Notes: a model not told the origin generated them from the sequence alone. Positions 29,666 through 38,875 are shown, counted from the stretch's first letter. The stretch is DNA of 64,000 nt from Chitinophagaceae bacterium (GCA_014879565.1 JACSRW010000025.1:62001-126000), one strand, 5' to 3'. Numbers and translations: made by a program.

Positions 29666-31003
29666 TTATTTTCTTCCCTTCCCCCCTTTCATCTTCAGCT
29701 CAAGCACCCGTACCCCTGTAGGGGTGGTTGCAGACAGGCCCTCGGCATCGGCCTGACTGACTGTCTGCACAAAGACATGAAGTTTTTTTTCTTTCCCCCA
29801 GAGTGCCGCATCTATAAGCGGTTCCCAGGAGCCCGTGGAATAATCACTGATATCCTGTACTCTCCACTTTAACTTCTTACCCATCTTTGTCCAGGCGACT
29901 GATATCCGGTCATTTCTTTCCTGGTCACGGAAAAGCAGTGCGGTGTATTCTTTTCCATTTCCGGACCAGCCGACTACCAATGGTCTGGAAACGGGAATTT
30001 TTTTTGTGCCGGCTCCGCTGAGTGTAAATCCGGTACTGCGGAATCCGGTATCTGAATGCCTCCATTTTTTTCCGTTGTAATAAACAAGCTGGTATTGCGG
30101 CACTCCCTTCTTTCCTCTCCAGTAAGTGGCAATTACCGGATAGCCCTTTTCATTGACAAACATGGAAGTCTGATTGATCAGTTCTGAACCCTGGCTGACC
30201 GGGTAAACAATTTCTGCTGCTGAAGCTGTGACCGGGAGGCGGTACGAGCGGCTGTCAGCTCGTTCCCATGATATACCCCCGTCGCGGGAAACGGCATAAC
30301 AGAGATCATGATTGCTGGCCACATCAGGACTTTCCCGCCACACCCAGGAAATATGCACATGGCCCTGCTGATCAACAAAGGCCTGCCAGTAAGCATTTCT
30401 TTTTTGCTCCCCGTCCAGCAGGTTATCATGCAGACGGATCCATTTCTTTTCCCGGGTAATATATTTGTTGACTACCAGGTTTCCTTTCCCGGAAGCACCA
30501 TCCCGGTATAAAAAAAGCAGCTCACCGTCCGGCAGCCGGTAGAATTCGGGATAGGTAACGGAGGATTCATGCGCACCCGTCATAGGTAATTCCGCGCTTA
30601 ATAAAAGGGAATAAGGTTTAAGGCTTCTGGCATAACGGAGTTTGTTGCCGTGAAGATCCCATGCCAGGTGGAGGTATCCGTCACCGTCCAGCTCAATACT
30701 GATGCTGTTATGAGCGTCCCTGATACGGCCCCTGTAACCGGTTTCTTTGAGTTCCCAGCTACTGTCGGTTAATTTTCTTTTACCCAGTATTACTTCTCCC
30801 TTTTCATCATAATAGGCAATAAACTGGGTATTATCCTGACTGGTGAGTGCATTTTTCCGGAAGATCACCGTATTGACCGAGTTACCGGCCCAACCCTTTC
30901 CGGCCGATACCTCCCTTTCTTTTTGGAAAAGGTTGTTTTGAGCTGCCACCGGATAACGGTAACAGACCGCCAAAAGTAGTATGACAAAAAATCTATACAC
31001 CAC
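29666..31003 (-). CDS. BNR_4-family beta-propeller protein, possible glycosidase or lyase
   Basis: 445 residues starting at a GTG (no suitable ATG precedes the signal peptide, which ends at YPVAAQ). The sequence fits the BNR_4 propeller family: RDAHNSISIELDGDGYLHLAWD near residue 95, with a conserved His, then NKLRYARS, and later HVHISWVWRESPDVASNHDLCYAVS. This family includes ulvan lyases (PL24/PL25) and GH145 rhamnose-glucuronic acid hydrolases, which use a propeller histidine. Next to GH2 and GH51 genes, action on rhamnose/uronic-acid-containing side chains is plausible but unproven. It begins 52 bases after the stop of the FAD dehydrogenase gene, so it may be read from that promoter. Confidence 0.75.
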   Translation of the reverse strand: MVYRFFVILLLAVCYRYPVAAQNNLFQKEREVSAGKGWAGNSVNTVIFRKNALTSQDNTQFIAYYDEKGEVILGKRKLTDSSWELKETGYRGRIRDAHNSISIELDGDGYLHLAWDLHGNKLRYARSLKPYSLLLSAELPMTGAHESSVTYPEFYRLPDGELLFLYRDGASGKGNLVVNKYITREKKWIRLHDNLLDGEQKRNAYWQAFVDQQGHVHISWVWRESPDVASNHDLCYAVSRDGGISWERADSRSYRLPVTASAAEIVYPVSQGSELINQTSMFVNEKGYPVIATYWRGKKGVPQYQLVYYNGKKWRHSDTGFRSTGFTLSGAGTKKIPVSRPLVVGWSGNGKEYTALLFRDQERNDRISVAWTKMGKKLKWRVQDISDYSTGSWEPLIDAALWGKEKKLHVFVQTVSQADAEGLSATTPTGVRVLELKMKGGKGRK

Positions 31004-31055
31004 GAATGCGGAATAGGGCTGCTTTTAAACTGAACTTTTCACCGGGAAAATCCTG

Positions 31056-33983
31056 TTAATTCAGCGCATCATACAAAATTTCAACAGGATGCTGAGCTAA
31101 CTTTCCTGTACCGTCCTTTATCTGGTGCCGGCACGAGGTTCCGGAAGCGGCAATGATGGTTTCGGCCGGTGCATTCCTGACCGCAGGGAACAGTACCAGT
31201 TCGCCCACCTGTTGTGACACAGCATAATGTTCTTTTTCATACCCAAAAGCGCCTGCCATACCGCAACAACCGGAGGGGATCAGTTCGGTGATGAAGTTTT
31301 CCGGAATCCCGAGCATATCCCGGATTCCCTGCTGACCGGACAGGGCTTTCTGATAACAATGCCCGTGAATCAGAATTTTCTTCTTCTCTTTTGTAAAAAG
31401 ATTCCGGTTAATTCTTCCGGCTTTGAACTCAGCCGACAGGAACTCCTCAATAGTATAACAATGCCGGGCCATTTCTCTGGCTGTTTCTCTCAGTTCAGGC
31501 TCTGCCAGGTCAATATATTCATCCCGGAAAGTAAGGATACCGGAAGGTTCCAGTCCCAGCAGCGGCGTATCTCCGGATACTTTATCCCGGAGCAACCGGA
31601 TATTTTCATTGGCAATCCGTTTTGCTTCCTTTACCAGTCCCTTGGACAACCAGGTCCGGCCGCTGTCGCCATGTTCCGGAATCCGTACTGTATAACCCAG
31701 CTTCTCCAGGAGAAGCACCGCCTTCCGGCCCATGTCCGCGTCATTATAATTTGTGAATTCATCACAAAAAAGCCAGACAATGCGGCCCGTCTCCGTATTT
31801 TTCTCCTGGGGTGTCTTTCTTTTCCGCATCCAGTTACGGAGCGTCTGCCGGCTGAGTGCGGGCATTGTTCTGTCCGGGTGGAAACCCACCAGCTGGTTGG
31901 CGAACCTGCGTAACCAGGGAACAGCATAAAACCCGTTAAACAAGGAAGGCGCCAGGGAAACCAGTCTCATCTGGCTGCTGAAACGGGCGATGAGCCTGGA
32001 GCGGAACGGCACCCCATGCCGGTCATAAAAATGCTGAAGAAATTCGGCTTTCATTTTGGCCACATCAACAGCCGAAGGACATTCGGTTTTACAACCTTTG
32101 CAGCTGAGACAGAGATCCAGGATCTCTTTGAGTTCAGGATGATCAAAAGGATACTCCTTATTTTCATCAGACAGAAACTGGCGGAGTAAATTGGCACGCG
32201 CCCGGGTAGTGTCCTTTTCCAACCGGGTAGCCATATAACTCGGGCACATCACCCCGCCGGAAACCGGCATTTTCCGGCAATCTCCCGAACCGGAACATTT
32301 TTCGGCTAAGCGTAATATGCCATCAGTAGCCGAAAAATCAAAATACGTGGAAATCTTTTTCTGCACCGGTTGCTGTGCCACCCGCAGTTGCGTATCCATT
32401 GCCGGTGTATCAGTAATCTTTCCCGCGTTGAATACACCCGCCGGATCAAATATCTGTTTCACTCTTTTGAAAAGTGAATAAAGTTCAGTCCCGACAACAG
32501 CTGGAATGAATTCACCCCGTAAACGGCCATCTCCGTGTTCACCGGAAAGAGAGCCTCTGTATTTTTTTACCAGCTCCGCAGTTTCTGCCAGGATGGAACG
32601 GAAAGTGCGTAACCCTTCTGCCGTCCTGAGATTCAGCAGGGGCTCCACATGAAGTTCTCCTGCTGCTGCATGGGCATAATAGGAGGCCTTTACCTGGTGC
32701 CTGGCCAGCAATTCCTGCAGTTCGCTTATATAGGCGGGTAAATCATCTGTACTCACGGCACAGTCTTCAATCAGATTGACCGGCTGTGCATCCCCTTTCA
32801 TATTCCGGAGCAAACCCAGACCGGCTTTCCTTACATCCCAGGCTGCTTTGGTCTGTTCATTAAAAAGTACAGGCCAGGCAAATCCAAGTTTCTCTTTTTG
32901 CAGGTTGGCCACCAGTTTGCCGGCTTTGGCGGCCGCTTCTTCCTGCGTATGTTCCATGAATTCCACCATCAGGATCGCTTCCGGATCTCCTTCTATAAAA
33001 AACCGGTTTTTTCCGTATTCCGGGTGACCGCTTGTAAAATCCATGATATACTTATCCACCAGTTCAGCAGCCATCGGCTGATGAGTAAGTGCCAGTATAT
33101 TCGCATGCATCGCCTCCACTACAGAATGACAATGGATACAGACTACGGCTGTTTCCTGTGGTGGCAGCGGCAGCAGGTTCAGCCTGATTTCGGTAACAAA
33201 TGCCAGCGTACCTTCCGATCCGGCCAGTAATTTGCAGCAGTTGAAGGGCTCCCCGTCTTCTTTATAAGGAAACATGTTCAGCAGAACATCCAGGGCATAA
33301 CCTGTATTGCGCCGGTGAACCTTCGGAGATGCAGTATGCTGACGGATTATTTCCTGATTAAGTTTATCAGACAGCAGCAGATCAAGTTCCCGGTAAATGC
33401 TTCCTTTTTTTCCGGAGTAGTGTTCAGCCCGGGGAGATTCAGCAGCAAATTCAGCCTTTGATCCGTCACTCAGTAAGGCGGTGACACCCAACACATGATC
33501 CCGGGCAGCACCCCATACAATACTGTGCAGTCCGCAGGAATTATTCCCCAGCATTCCCCCGATCATGGCCCTGTTTGCCGTAGAAGTTTCCGGACCGTAC
33601 ATCAGGCCGTAAGGACGCAGATAATAGTTGAGATCATCCCGGATCACACCCGGTTGTACGCGTACCCATCTTTCCTCCGTATTCAGTTCAAGAATCCTGT
33701 TCAGAAAACAGGAAATATCCACCACGATTCCATTCCCGACCACCTGACCAGCCAGGGATGTACCAGCCGCCCTCGGGATAAGGGTGAGTGCGTTGGCATG
33801 TGCGAAATGAATCAGTCTTTCCAGGTCTTTTTCCGAGCGGGGCAATACCACTGCAGCTGGCTTTTCCTGGTAAACCGATGCATCGGTGGAATAAGCCATC
33901 AGCTGAGCACGGTGAAGCGGGCTTTCATCATAAAAGAGTAATCCTTCCAACTCCTTTTCCAGGGTCTTGAACATATCCTGCAT
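31056..33983 (-). CDS. FAD-linked and Fe-S dehydrogenase, YdiJ-like (D-2-hydroxyacid)
   Basis: I prefer the ATG at 33983 (975 residues) over the upstream frame start at 34016 because a promoter element lies between them. Domains in order: FAD-binding type 4 (VVLPRSEKDLERLI, IPRAAGTSLAGQVVG), FAD-oxidase C-terminal (SGEHGDGRLRGEF near 490), two 4Fe-4S clusters (CSGSGDCRKM...CPSY and CLSCKGCKTECPSAV), and a CCG domain (HGHCYQKAL, PSGCCGMAGAFGYE). This is the YdiJ/GlpC-like architecture; E. coli YdiJ oxidizes D-2-hydroxyglutarate. D-lactate or another 2-hydroxyacid is also possible. It is cytoplasmic or membrane-associated, feeding electrons to the quinone pool. Confidence 0.87.
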   Translation of the reverse strand: MQDMFKTLEKELEGLLFYDESPLHRAQLMAYSTDASVYQEKPAAVVLPRSEKDLERLIHFAHANALTLIPRAAGTSLAGQVVGNGIVVDISCFLNRILELNTEERWVRVQPGVIRDDLNYYLRPYGLMYGPETSTANRAMIGGMLGNNSCGLHSIVWGAARDHVLGVTALLSDGSKAEFAAESPRAEHYSGKKGSIYRELDLLLSDKLNQEIIRQHTASPKVHRRNTGYALDVLLNMFPYKEDGEPFNCCKLLAGSEGTLAFVTEIRLNLLPLPPQETAVVCIHCHSVVEAMHANILALTHQPMAAELVDKYIMDFTSGHPEYGKNRFFIEGDPEAILMVEFMEHTQEEAAAKAGKLVANLQKEKLGFAWPVLFNEQTKAAWDVRKAGLGLLRNMKGDAQPVNLIEDCAVSTDDLPAYISELQELLARHQVKASYYAHAAAGELHVEPLLNLRTAEGLRTFRSILAETAELVKKYRGSLSGEHGDGRLRGEFIPAVVGTELYSLFKRVKQIFDPAGVFNAGKITDTPAMDTQLRVAQQPVQKKISTYFDFSATDGILRLAEKCSGSGDCRKMPVSGGVMCPSYMATRLEKDTTRARANLLRQFLSDENKEYPFDHPELKEILDLCLSCKGCKTECPSAVDVAKMKAEFLQHFYDRHGVPFRSRLIARFSSQMRLVSLAPSLFNGFYAVPWLRRFANQLVGFHPDRTMPALSRQTLRNWMRKRKTPQEKNTETGRIVWLFCDEFTNYNDADMGRKAVLLLEKLGYTVRIPEHGDSGRTWLSKGLVKEAKRIANENIRLLRDKVSGDTPLLGLEPSGILTFRDEYIDLAEPELRETAREMARHCYTIEEFLSAEFKAGRINRNLFTKEKKKILIHGHCYQKALSGQQGIRDMLGIPENFITELIPSGCCGMAGAFGYEKEHYAVSQQVGELVLFPAVRNAPAETIIAASGTSCRHQIKDGTGKLAQHPVEILYDALN

Positions 33984-34003
33984 ACGACAGTTATTAGCTG
34001 TCT

Positions 34004-34011
34004 CAAATGTA
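34004..34011 (-). promoter_or_regulatory. -7 box TACATTTG of the FAD/Fe-S dehydrogenase gene
   Basis: Exact TAnnTTTG match on the minus strand, 20 bases upstream of the ATG at 33983 and inside the longer possible reading frame. Predicted transcription start is ~33998, which supports the shorter protein. Confidence 0.45.
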
Positions 34012-34044
34012 ACCATTCAGGTGGTTACAATTTCAGAACCCGCA

Positions 34045-34530
34045 TCAGCCTGCCAGTGCTTTTTTTTCTCTTTTTAAGTTTTTCAGCCATTTTCTGAAAG
34101 TATCCCCGGTAAAGAAATTTCTCACCTGCAGGGCCATGAGATTCGGGCTCATTTTATCGGCGTTTTCGGTTGCCACCACCAGATGGGGCTTACCGGTTTC
34201 CTTTGCCAGCAAACGACCCAGTCCTTTTTTTGCCAGCCCCGGTCCAAACAGGTAAACATATTCCACTTCTTTTAACTGTTTTATGATCCGGTGGAAAAAC
34301 TGAAGGCGCTGCTGCTGTTGTCTTCGCTGTTTTTTTTCCTGGTCATCAAGGAAACTCTGGCCAAACCGGGCCATTGCCTTGCCCTCACCGGGGAAACGCT
34401 GCCTGGATTCTATACCTGAAAGCAGGGTTTCCACCCGGGTTACTTTTTCCTCTTCCATACGGACAATACAGGCCTGTTCCTGATCTACCCAGATTCCCGT
34501 GCGGCTAACCGGTTTTTTATTTTTTTTCAT
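34045..34530 (-). CDS. Small cytoplasmic protein resembling eRF1 domain 3-like proteins
   Basis: 161 residues from the ATG at 34530 (upstream in-frame codons are unlikely). The N-terminal part (GIWVDQEQACIVRMEEEKV) and C-terminal part (YVYLFGPGLAKKGLGRLL, VVATENADKMSPNLMALQVRNFF) match a widespread family of uncharacterized proteins with an eRF1 domain 3-like fold. A very Gln/Arg-rich stretch (DDQEKKQRRQQQQRLQFFHR, ~77-96) links the halves and is probably a helix. No catalytic residue can be named. It lies between the Na/Pi symporter and the FAD dehydrogenase on the same strand, with no clear functional link. Related proteins are linked by annotation to ribosome rescue or translation, but I cannot assign a role. 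Confidence 0.65.
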   Translation of the reverse strand: MKKNKKPVSRTGIWVDQEQACIVRMEEEKVTRVETLLSGIESRQRFPGEGKAMARFGQSFLDDQEKKQRRQQQQRLQFFHRIIKQLKEVEYVYLFGPGLAKKGLGRLLAKETGKPHLVVATENADKMSPNLMALQVRNFFTGDTFRKWLKNLKREKKALAG

Positions 34531-34653
34531 AACAGGGGAAATTAGGTACCCTATCCAAAATTGCCCTGAAGCCGGAGGGGTAACCAAGAACATCTCTCAG
34601 GGCCGGGTATGACATTACTCAGGAACATACGACGAACGCCCCTAAAAAACAAA

Positions 34654-36318
34654 TCAGCGGATAAAACCCGGTAATTCGTCAAAATACCGGGATTGCTCCC
34701 GGTCAAAAAGAAGATCTTTTACCCCAAAAATCAGCGACTTATATGCGGAATAAAGTTCCCGGTTATAATTCAGCAGGGTGGTTATCTCCGTTTCGTCAAC
34801 ATACCCTGAAGTAGTATCCAGGTAAAGTTCTTTCAGTGATTGCGTATACCCGTTTGTCACCTGCTGGTACAAATGAGTCAGCCCGGAAAAACGGGCATCC
34901 GGTTCAGATTCTTCCAGTTGGTGAAGAACCTGGCATATTTTTTCCAGTTCACCCCTGGTTTTTTCATAAAAACCGAATTTGACGTCATTTGATGAATTTT
35001 TTAACTGTTCCATATCCGGCACCGCATCCTTGATATTTTTAGCGGCATACATCAGGTTTCTTACAGCAGACATGAGCCGGTCGGCCTTCTCTTTTTCATT
35101 TTTCCCCCCGTTAGCTTTGCTGATACGTATGTAATAGGCATGAATTTCCCCGTGAAGCATTTTAATATGTCCGTATTTTTCGGCCACCGGTTTTCTGAAA
35201 AAAGAATCACCTTCATTCAGTTGTTTGCGGATTCCGTCTTCCTTATCAAAACAATCCATCGCATAAGCGAGTACCTTATGAAAAAAAGACCTTGACTCCT
35301 GTTCCATGGCATCCAGTGCTCCATCGGGTATTTCCGGAGATACCTTGTGTATAAATAAGGTGTCTTCCTCACCGGAAAGAAACCTCTTTTCCAGAAACTT
35401 TCCCAGCCTTCCCAGGAAGGGAAAAAAGATTACAATACTTAATACATTGATAAGGCTCTGGAAAAAGACCAGCGCAAACAGTTCATTTTTCACGCCGGCA
35501 TTCTCCCGGATTAAATGAATAAGCGGACCCAGCAAAGCCAGTACCAGTCCGACTGTTACCGTATTAATCAGAAAATTACCCAGGGCCAGTCTTCTTTTAA
35601 CAGCAGCACCCTGCAAAGCAGCCAGAAAGAGTTTCATAGTGGTTCCGAGTTCGGAGCCCAATACCAGGCCGGCTGCATCCTGAAAAGTCAGGGCCCCGGC
35701 ATAAAGGGCACTGAGGCTGATAGCCATGGTCGCCGAACTGCTCTGAATTAAGGCTGTAATCACAAAACCTGCCAGGAAAAACAGGATCAGGGGTGCCTGT
35801 GCAAAACGGGCGGGATCCAGTTGTGTAACCCACCCTTCCATACCCGTTCGGATATAGGCCAGCCCGATAAAAAGAAACGAAAAGCCAAGAACAAACTGGG
35901 CGCTTTTTTTCCATTTGCTGTCCGGGGTGGCCAGGAGGAAAAGTAAGCCTGCTGTACCGGCAAGCGGGAGAGCAAATACCTCCAGGTTCATCGCAAATCC
36001 TCCGGTAGCAACCATCCAGCCGGTTACCGTGGTACCCAGGTTGGCCCCGAGCATAATGGCCATGGCCTGCTGCATCCTGATTATGCCGGCACCGGCAAAT
36101 GCCAGCACCATCAGTCCTGTAACCGAACTGCTTTGCAGCAATGCGGTAACCAGGGCTCCGCCGCCCATTGCTTTAAAAGGATTGGCCGTTTGTTTTTTCA
36201 GAAAAAGTTTAAACGACCGGCCCGCGAGCCTGGTCAGCGATTCTTCCATCCAGGTAGTTCCCAGCAGGAAGATTACCACTCCGGCCAGCATTTTCCAGAT
36301 ATCCACTGAACCAAACAT
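34654..36318 (-). CDS. Na/Pi cotransporter family protein with PhoU-like C-terminus
   Basis: 554 residues. The first ~310 residues are strongly hydrophobic and hold the two inverted QSSS motifs of the NptA/SLC34-like family (LLQSSSVTGLMVLAFAG at ~61 and LIQSSSATMAISL at ~190). The remaining ~240 residues are soluble, helical and charged, like the PhoU-related domain usual in bacterial members. It probably imports phosphate with sodium at the inner membrane. The ATG at 36318 fits the family's common N-terminus (DIWKMLAG), though it lies inside a perfect TAnnTTTG sequence and just after a terminator. The next ATG is at 36291. Confidence 0.88.
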   Translation of the reverse strand: MFGSVDIWKMLAGVVIFLLGTTWMEESLTRLAGRSFKLFLKKQTANPFKAMGGGALVTALLQSSSVTGLMVLAFAGAGIIRMQQAMAIMLGANLGTTVTGWMVATGGFAMNLEVFALPLAGTAGLLFLLATPDSKWKKSAQFVLGFSFLFIGLAYIRTGMEGWVTQLDPARFAQAPLILFFLAGFVITALIQSSSATMAISLSALYAGALTFQDAAGLVLGSELGTTMKLFLAALQGAAVKRRLALGNFLINTVTVGLVLALLGPLIHLIRENAGVKNELFALVFFQSLINVLSIVIFFPFLGRLGKFLEKRFLSGEEDTLFIHKVSPEIPDGALDAMEQESRSFFHKVLAYAMDCFDKEDGIRKQLNEGDSFFRKPVAEKYGHIKMLHGEIHAYYIRISKANGGKNEKEKADRLMSAVRNLMYAAKNIKDAVPDMEQLKNSSNDVKFGFYEKTRGELEKICQVLHQLEESEPDARFSGLTHLYQQVTNGYTQSLKELYLDTTSGYVDETEITTLLNYNRELYSAYKSLIFGVKDLLFDREQSRYFDELPGFIR

Positions 36319-36329
36319 ATAAGTGAAGA

Positions 36330-36367
36330 TAAAAAAACCGGGGCGGTATTGTCACACTGCCCCGGTT
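36330..36367 (-). terminator. Intrinsic terminator directly upstream of the Na/Pi gene
   Basis: A perfect 9-bp stem (36336-36344 with 36359-36367, AACCGGGGC/GCCCCGGTT) is followed on the minus strand by a run of seven T (36336-36330). It is 16 bases after the stop of the small minus-strand ORF at 36383 and 12 bases before the Na/Pi ATG. It may end that ORF's transcript or act as an attenuator in the symporter leader. Confidence 0.75.
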
Positions 36368-36382
36368 GGCCGGAATGCGGAA

Positions 36383-36640
36383 TCAGGAATAAAACACTCC
36401 GTCCCGGATAAAACAATGATACATAAATATCAGCCATTTTTCTCCTGCTTTACTCTTTAACAGGCAGAAAAGGACGACCGGGATAATAAGTCCGGTTACA
36501 CACGCAACCACTGCGGGTTGTGTAAAAAATCCGGGAAGGCTGACCGCATTCAGCAATTCAGATTTCTTTGTTCTAAAATTAGCAGTCAATGACCGGGGTA
36601 GTAAATGAGTAGCGTCAAACTCGTTCCTGATTCCCCTCAT
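36383..36640 (-). CDS. Possible small membrane protein of unknown function
   Basis: 85 codons, unrecognized. A hydrophobic helix is visible at about residues 43-62 (AVVACVTGLIIPVVLFCLL), followed by a basic and aromatic tail (KSKAGEKWLIFMYHCFIRD). Support for it being real is indirect: an intrinsic terminator in the same orientation starts 16 bases after its stop, and no other gene occupies this gap. Against it: no promoter consensus was found and the N-terminal 35 residues are nondescript. The true start may be an internal codon. The remaining gap up to the phospholipase gene holds only that gene's promoter. Confidence 0.35.
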   Translation of the reverse strand: MRGIRNEFDATHLLPRSLTANFRTKKSELLNAVSLPGFFTQPAVVACVTGLIIPVVLFCLLKSKAGEKWLIFMYHCFIRDGVFYS

Positions 36641-36644
36641 CTGC

Positions 36645-36652
36645 TAAATTTG
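36645..36652 (+). promoter_or_regulatory. -7 box TAAATTTG of the phospholipase D-like gene
   Basis: Exact TAnnTTTG match, 29 bases upstream of the ATG at 36682; predicted start ~36659. No clear TTTG at -33. Confidence 0.45.
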
Positions 36653-36681
36653 CACTGGATGGTAAATTGAAAAATTCATTT

Positions 36682-37860
36682 ATGAGCCGGCTCAGAAAAC
36701 TGATACACCAGGGATATACTTCCCGCAACAGGGTTCAGCTCGTAAAGGGAGGTCGTTTTTATTTTACTCACTTAAAGGAGCTCATACATACTGCCAGGGA
36801 AAGTCTCCATCTTCAGTTTTACATTTTCAGCGCCGACGATACCGGTCTCTCTGTCATGCAGGCACTGAAAGAAGCCGCTGCCCGGGGGGTTATGGTGTTC
36901 CTGCACCTGGATGCGTATGCCTCTCAGGGATTTCCGCAAAAAGCCGTTGCTGAACTCCGGGAAGCCGGGGTAAAGGTAAAATGGTTTGAACCCCTTTTTA
37001 AAAGCCGCCGTTTTTATTTCGGCCGGAGAATGCATCATAAAGTTGCCGTGGCAGACGGAATCCGTTGTCTGGTCGGGGGTATCAATATCTGTGACCGTTA
37101 TAATGATCTTCCCGGTAAGCCGGCCTGGCTGGATATGGCCGTTTATTGTGAGGGAGAAGCCGCCTATATTGTCTATCATATCTGCCGGCAGATGTGGGGC
37201 GAAAAATTAACCGGTCCGGCTATAAGATGGAAAGAGGTGGATTCTTTCTGTCAATCTCTTCCGGAAAAAGAATATGCAGAAGTCAGGGTCCGGCAAAACG
37301 ACTGGGTGATGCGCAAAGTGCAGATATGGCGCTCCTATCTTGAACTTTTTAAAAAGGCCGACCGGGAAATTATAATCATGTGCAGTTATTTTATTCCCGG
37401 TATTCTGTATCGTCGCAAATTAGCGCAGGCCGTAAAGGATGGTGTTGACGTCAAAGTGATTCTGGCCGGTATGTCGGATATCCGGATGGCCAAACATGCC
37501 GAACGGTTTTTATACGGATGGATGCTGCGGAACCGGATCCGGGTATTTGAATACCAGGAAACCGTATTACATGCCAAAGTAGCCACCCGTGACAGTAAAT
37601 GGACAACGATCGGTTCATATAATGTTAATAATATCAGCGCGTATGCAAGTCTTGAACTGAACCTCGACATACGGGATCCGGATTTTTCGGCAACAGCCCG
37701 GAAGGAAATGGAAACAATCATGCAGCTTCACTGCAAGGAAATCACCGCTGATAATTATTTTGCCCGCTCCAGTATCTGGCGAACCATCTGGCAGCGCTTC
37801 AGTTACGGCTTCTTTAATACGGTACTGAAATTATTTACTTTTTATTTTCGCCAGGAGTAA
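36682..37860 (+). CDS. Phospholipase D superfamily, cardiolipin synthase-like
   Basis: ATG at 36682 (an in-frame TTG lies 15 bases upstream) gives 392 residues. Two HKD motifs are complete: H118-x-K120-x4-D125 in MHHKVAVADG followed by GGINICDRY, and HAKVATRDSKWTTIGSYNVN in the second half. Spacing and length fit ClsB-type cardiolipin synthases, which lack the N-terminal membrane segments of ClsA; no clear membrane span is seen here. It likely transfers phosphatidyl groups between lipids at the inner membrane. It converges on, and overlaps by 26 bases, the YdjM-like gene. Another phospholipase D activity cannot be excluded. Confidence 0.86.
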   Translation: MSRLRKLIHQGYTSRNRVQLVKGGRFYFTHLKELIHTARESLHLQFYIFSADDTGLSVMQALKEAAARGVMVFLHLDAYASQGFPQKAVAELREAGVKVKWFEPLFKSRRFYFGRRMHHKVAVADGIRCLVGGINICDRYNDLPGKPAWLDMAVYCEGEAAYIVYHICRQMWGEKLTGPAIRWKEVDSFCQSLPEKEYAEVRVRQNDWVMRKVQIWRSYLELFKKADREIIIMCSYFIPGILYRRKLAQAVKDGVDVKVILAGMSDIRMAKHAERFLYGWMLRNRIRVFEYQETVLHAKVATRDSKWTTIGSYNVNNISAYASLELNLDIRDPDFSATARKEMETIMQLHCKEITADNYFARSSIWRTIWQRFSYGFFNTVLKLFTFYFRQE

Positions 37861-38875
37861 TCAGTTGTTTTCCACGAATCCGGTTTAAAAGTGACCGAAA
37901 GGCCGTTTGATCCCAACCGGCAAAACGACCCCGCTGCACCAGTAAGCGGTTATCTTCGGGGTAATTCAGATAATAATAAAAAACAAAGGGAGCTCCCTGC
38001 CGCTGCCACCCGATTTGCTCACCAAATCGGAGGTCATTGAATAGAATCGTGTCACCCCTTTGTGAAAGCGCATAATACCCCTGGGAAAAACGGCGCAGGT
38101 AATACAGATCCGTACGGCCAAGGTAAGGACCCATTAACGCTTCATTCCGGGGAATGTACTGCAGCACAACCCGGTTATTCTTTTCAAATACGGAACGGTA
38201 CCCGGTATAATAACCCGAATCTGTGGCGGCCACCATATACCAGAGCCAGTTGTTCAGCGGAGATGGCGTAGTAAAATAGGCGGAATAGGTGATCCCCTGT
38301 TCAGCAAATATCTCCCTGGCCGCTTTATCCGTATCCCATTTATTCCAGCCGCAATAAAGCAGGTAAACGGTACTGGTTATAATTCCGGCTCTTGCCCAGA
38401 TTTTTCGCCGCGGATGGTTACGTTTCAGGAAGACGAGTACCGCGATCGCGATCCCGGGCCAAATAGAGAAAAAAGGATCGGCCACATAAATCCAGTTCCA
38501 GGCAACCCGCACATGGCTGAAGGGTTCATACCAGCCTGCTCCGTATACATTCATACCGTCAATCAGCAGATGAATACCCATCTGCAGTAAAAAAAACCAC
38601 ATCCACTTCCGCCAGCTGATCGTATGCGCACGGTGCCATTTTTCTGCCAGCAGGGCCAGTAATGGAGCAAAGACAACCGCGAATAAAATAGAATGGGTAA
38701 AACCCCGGTGTGCCAGCAGGTTTTCTGCCTGACAGGTCCAGGCGGCTGCCATAAAATCTATATCTGGAATACTCTGCACAAAGGCGCCCCAGAACAAGGC
38801 TTTACGGCCCAGTTGTTTGCCAGCAAAAACTTCCCCGATGCAGGCGCCCAGTGCAATATGAGTGAGGGAATCCAT
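37835..38875 (-). CDS. YdjM/YbcI-type membrane-bound metal-dependent hydrolase
   Basis: 346 residues. The N-terminus MDSLTHIALGACIGE and the motifs SIPDIDF and AHRGFTHSILF are the hallmark of this integral membrane family, with metal-ligand His/Asp residues in DSLTH, PDID and HRGFTHS. About four to five hydrophobic helices follow (FAVVFAPLLALLAE, WMWFFLLQMGIHLLIDGMN, GIAIAVLVFLK). The C-terminal ~150 residues are soluble and specific to the Bacteroidota form. Enzyme substrate is unknown; some relatives are LexA-regulated. It converges on the phospholipase D-like gene. Confidence 0.8.
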   Translation of the reverse strand: MDSLTHIALGACIGEVFAGKQLGRKALFWGAFVQSIPDIDFMAAAWTCQAENLLAHRGFTHSILFAVVFAPLLALLAEKWHRAHTISWRKWMWFFLLQMGIHLLIDGMNVYGAGWYEPFSHVRVAWNWIYVADPFFSIWPGIAIAVLVFLKRNHPRRKIWARAGIITSTVYLLYCGWNKWDTDKAAREIFAEQGITYSAYFTTPSPLNNWLWYMVAATDSGYYTGYRSVFEKNNRVVLQYIPRNEALMGPYLGRTDLYYLRRFSQGYYALSQRGDTILFNDLRFGEQIGWQRQGAPFVFYYYLNYPEDNRLLVQRGRFAGWDQTAFRSLLNRIRGKQLITPGENKK

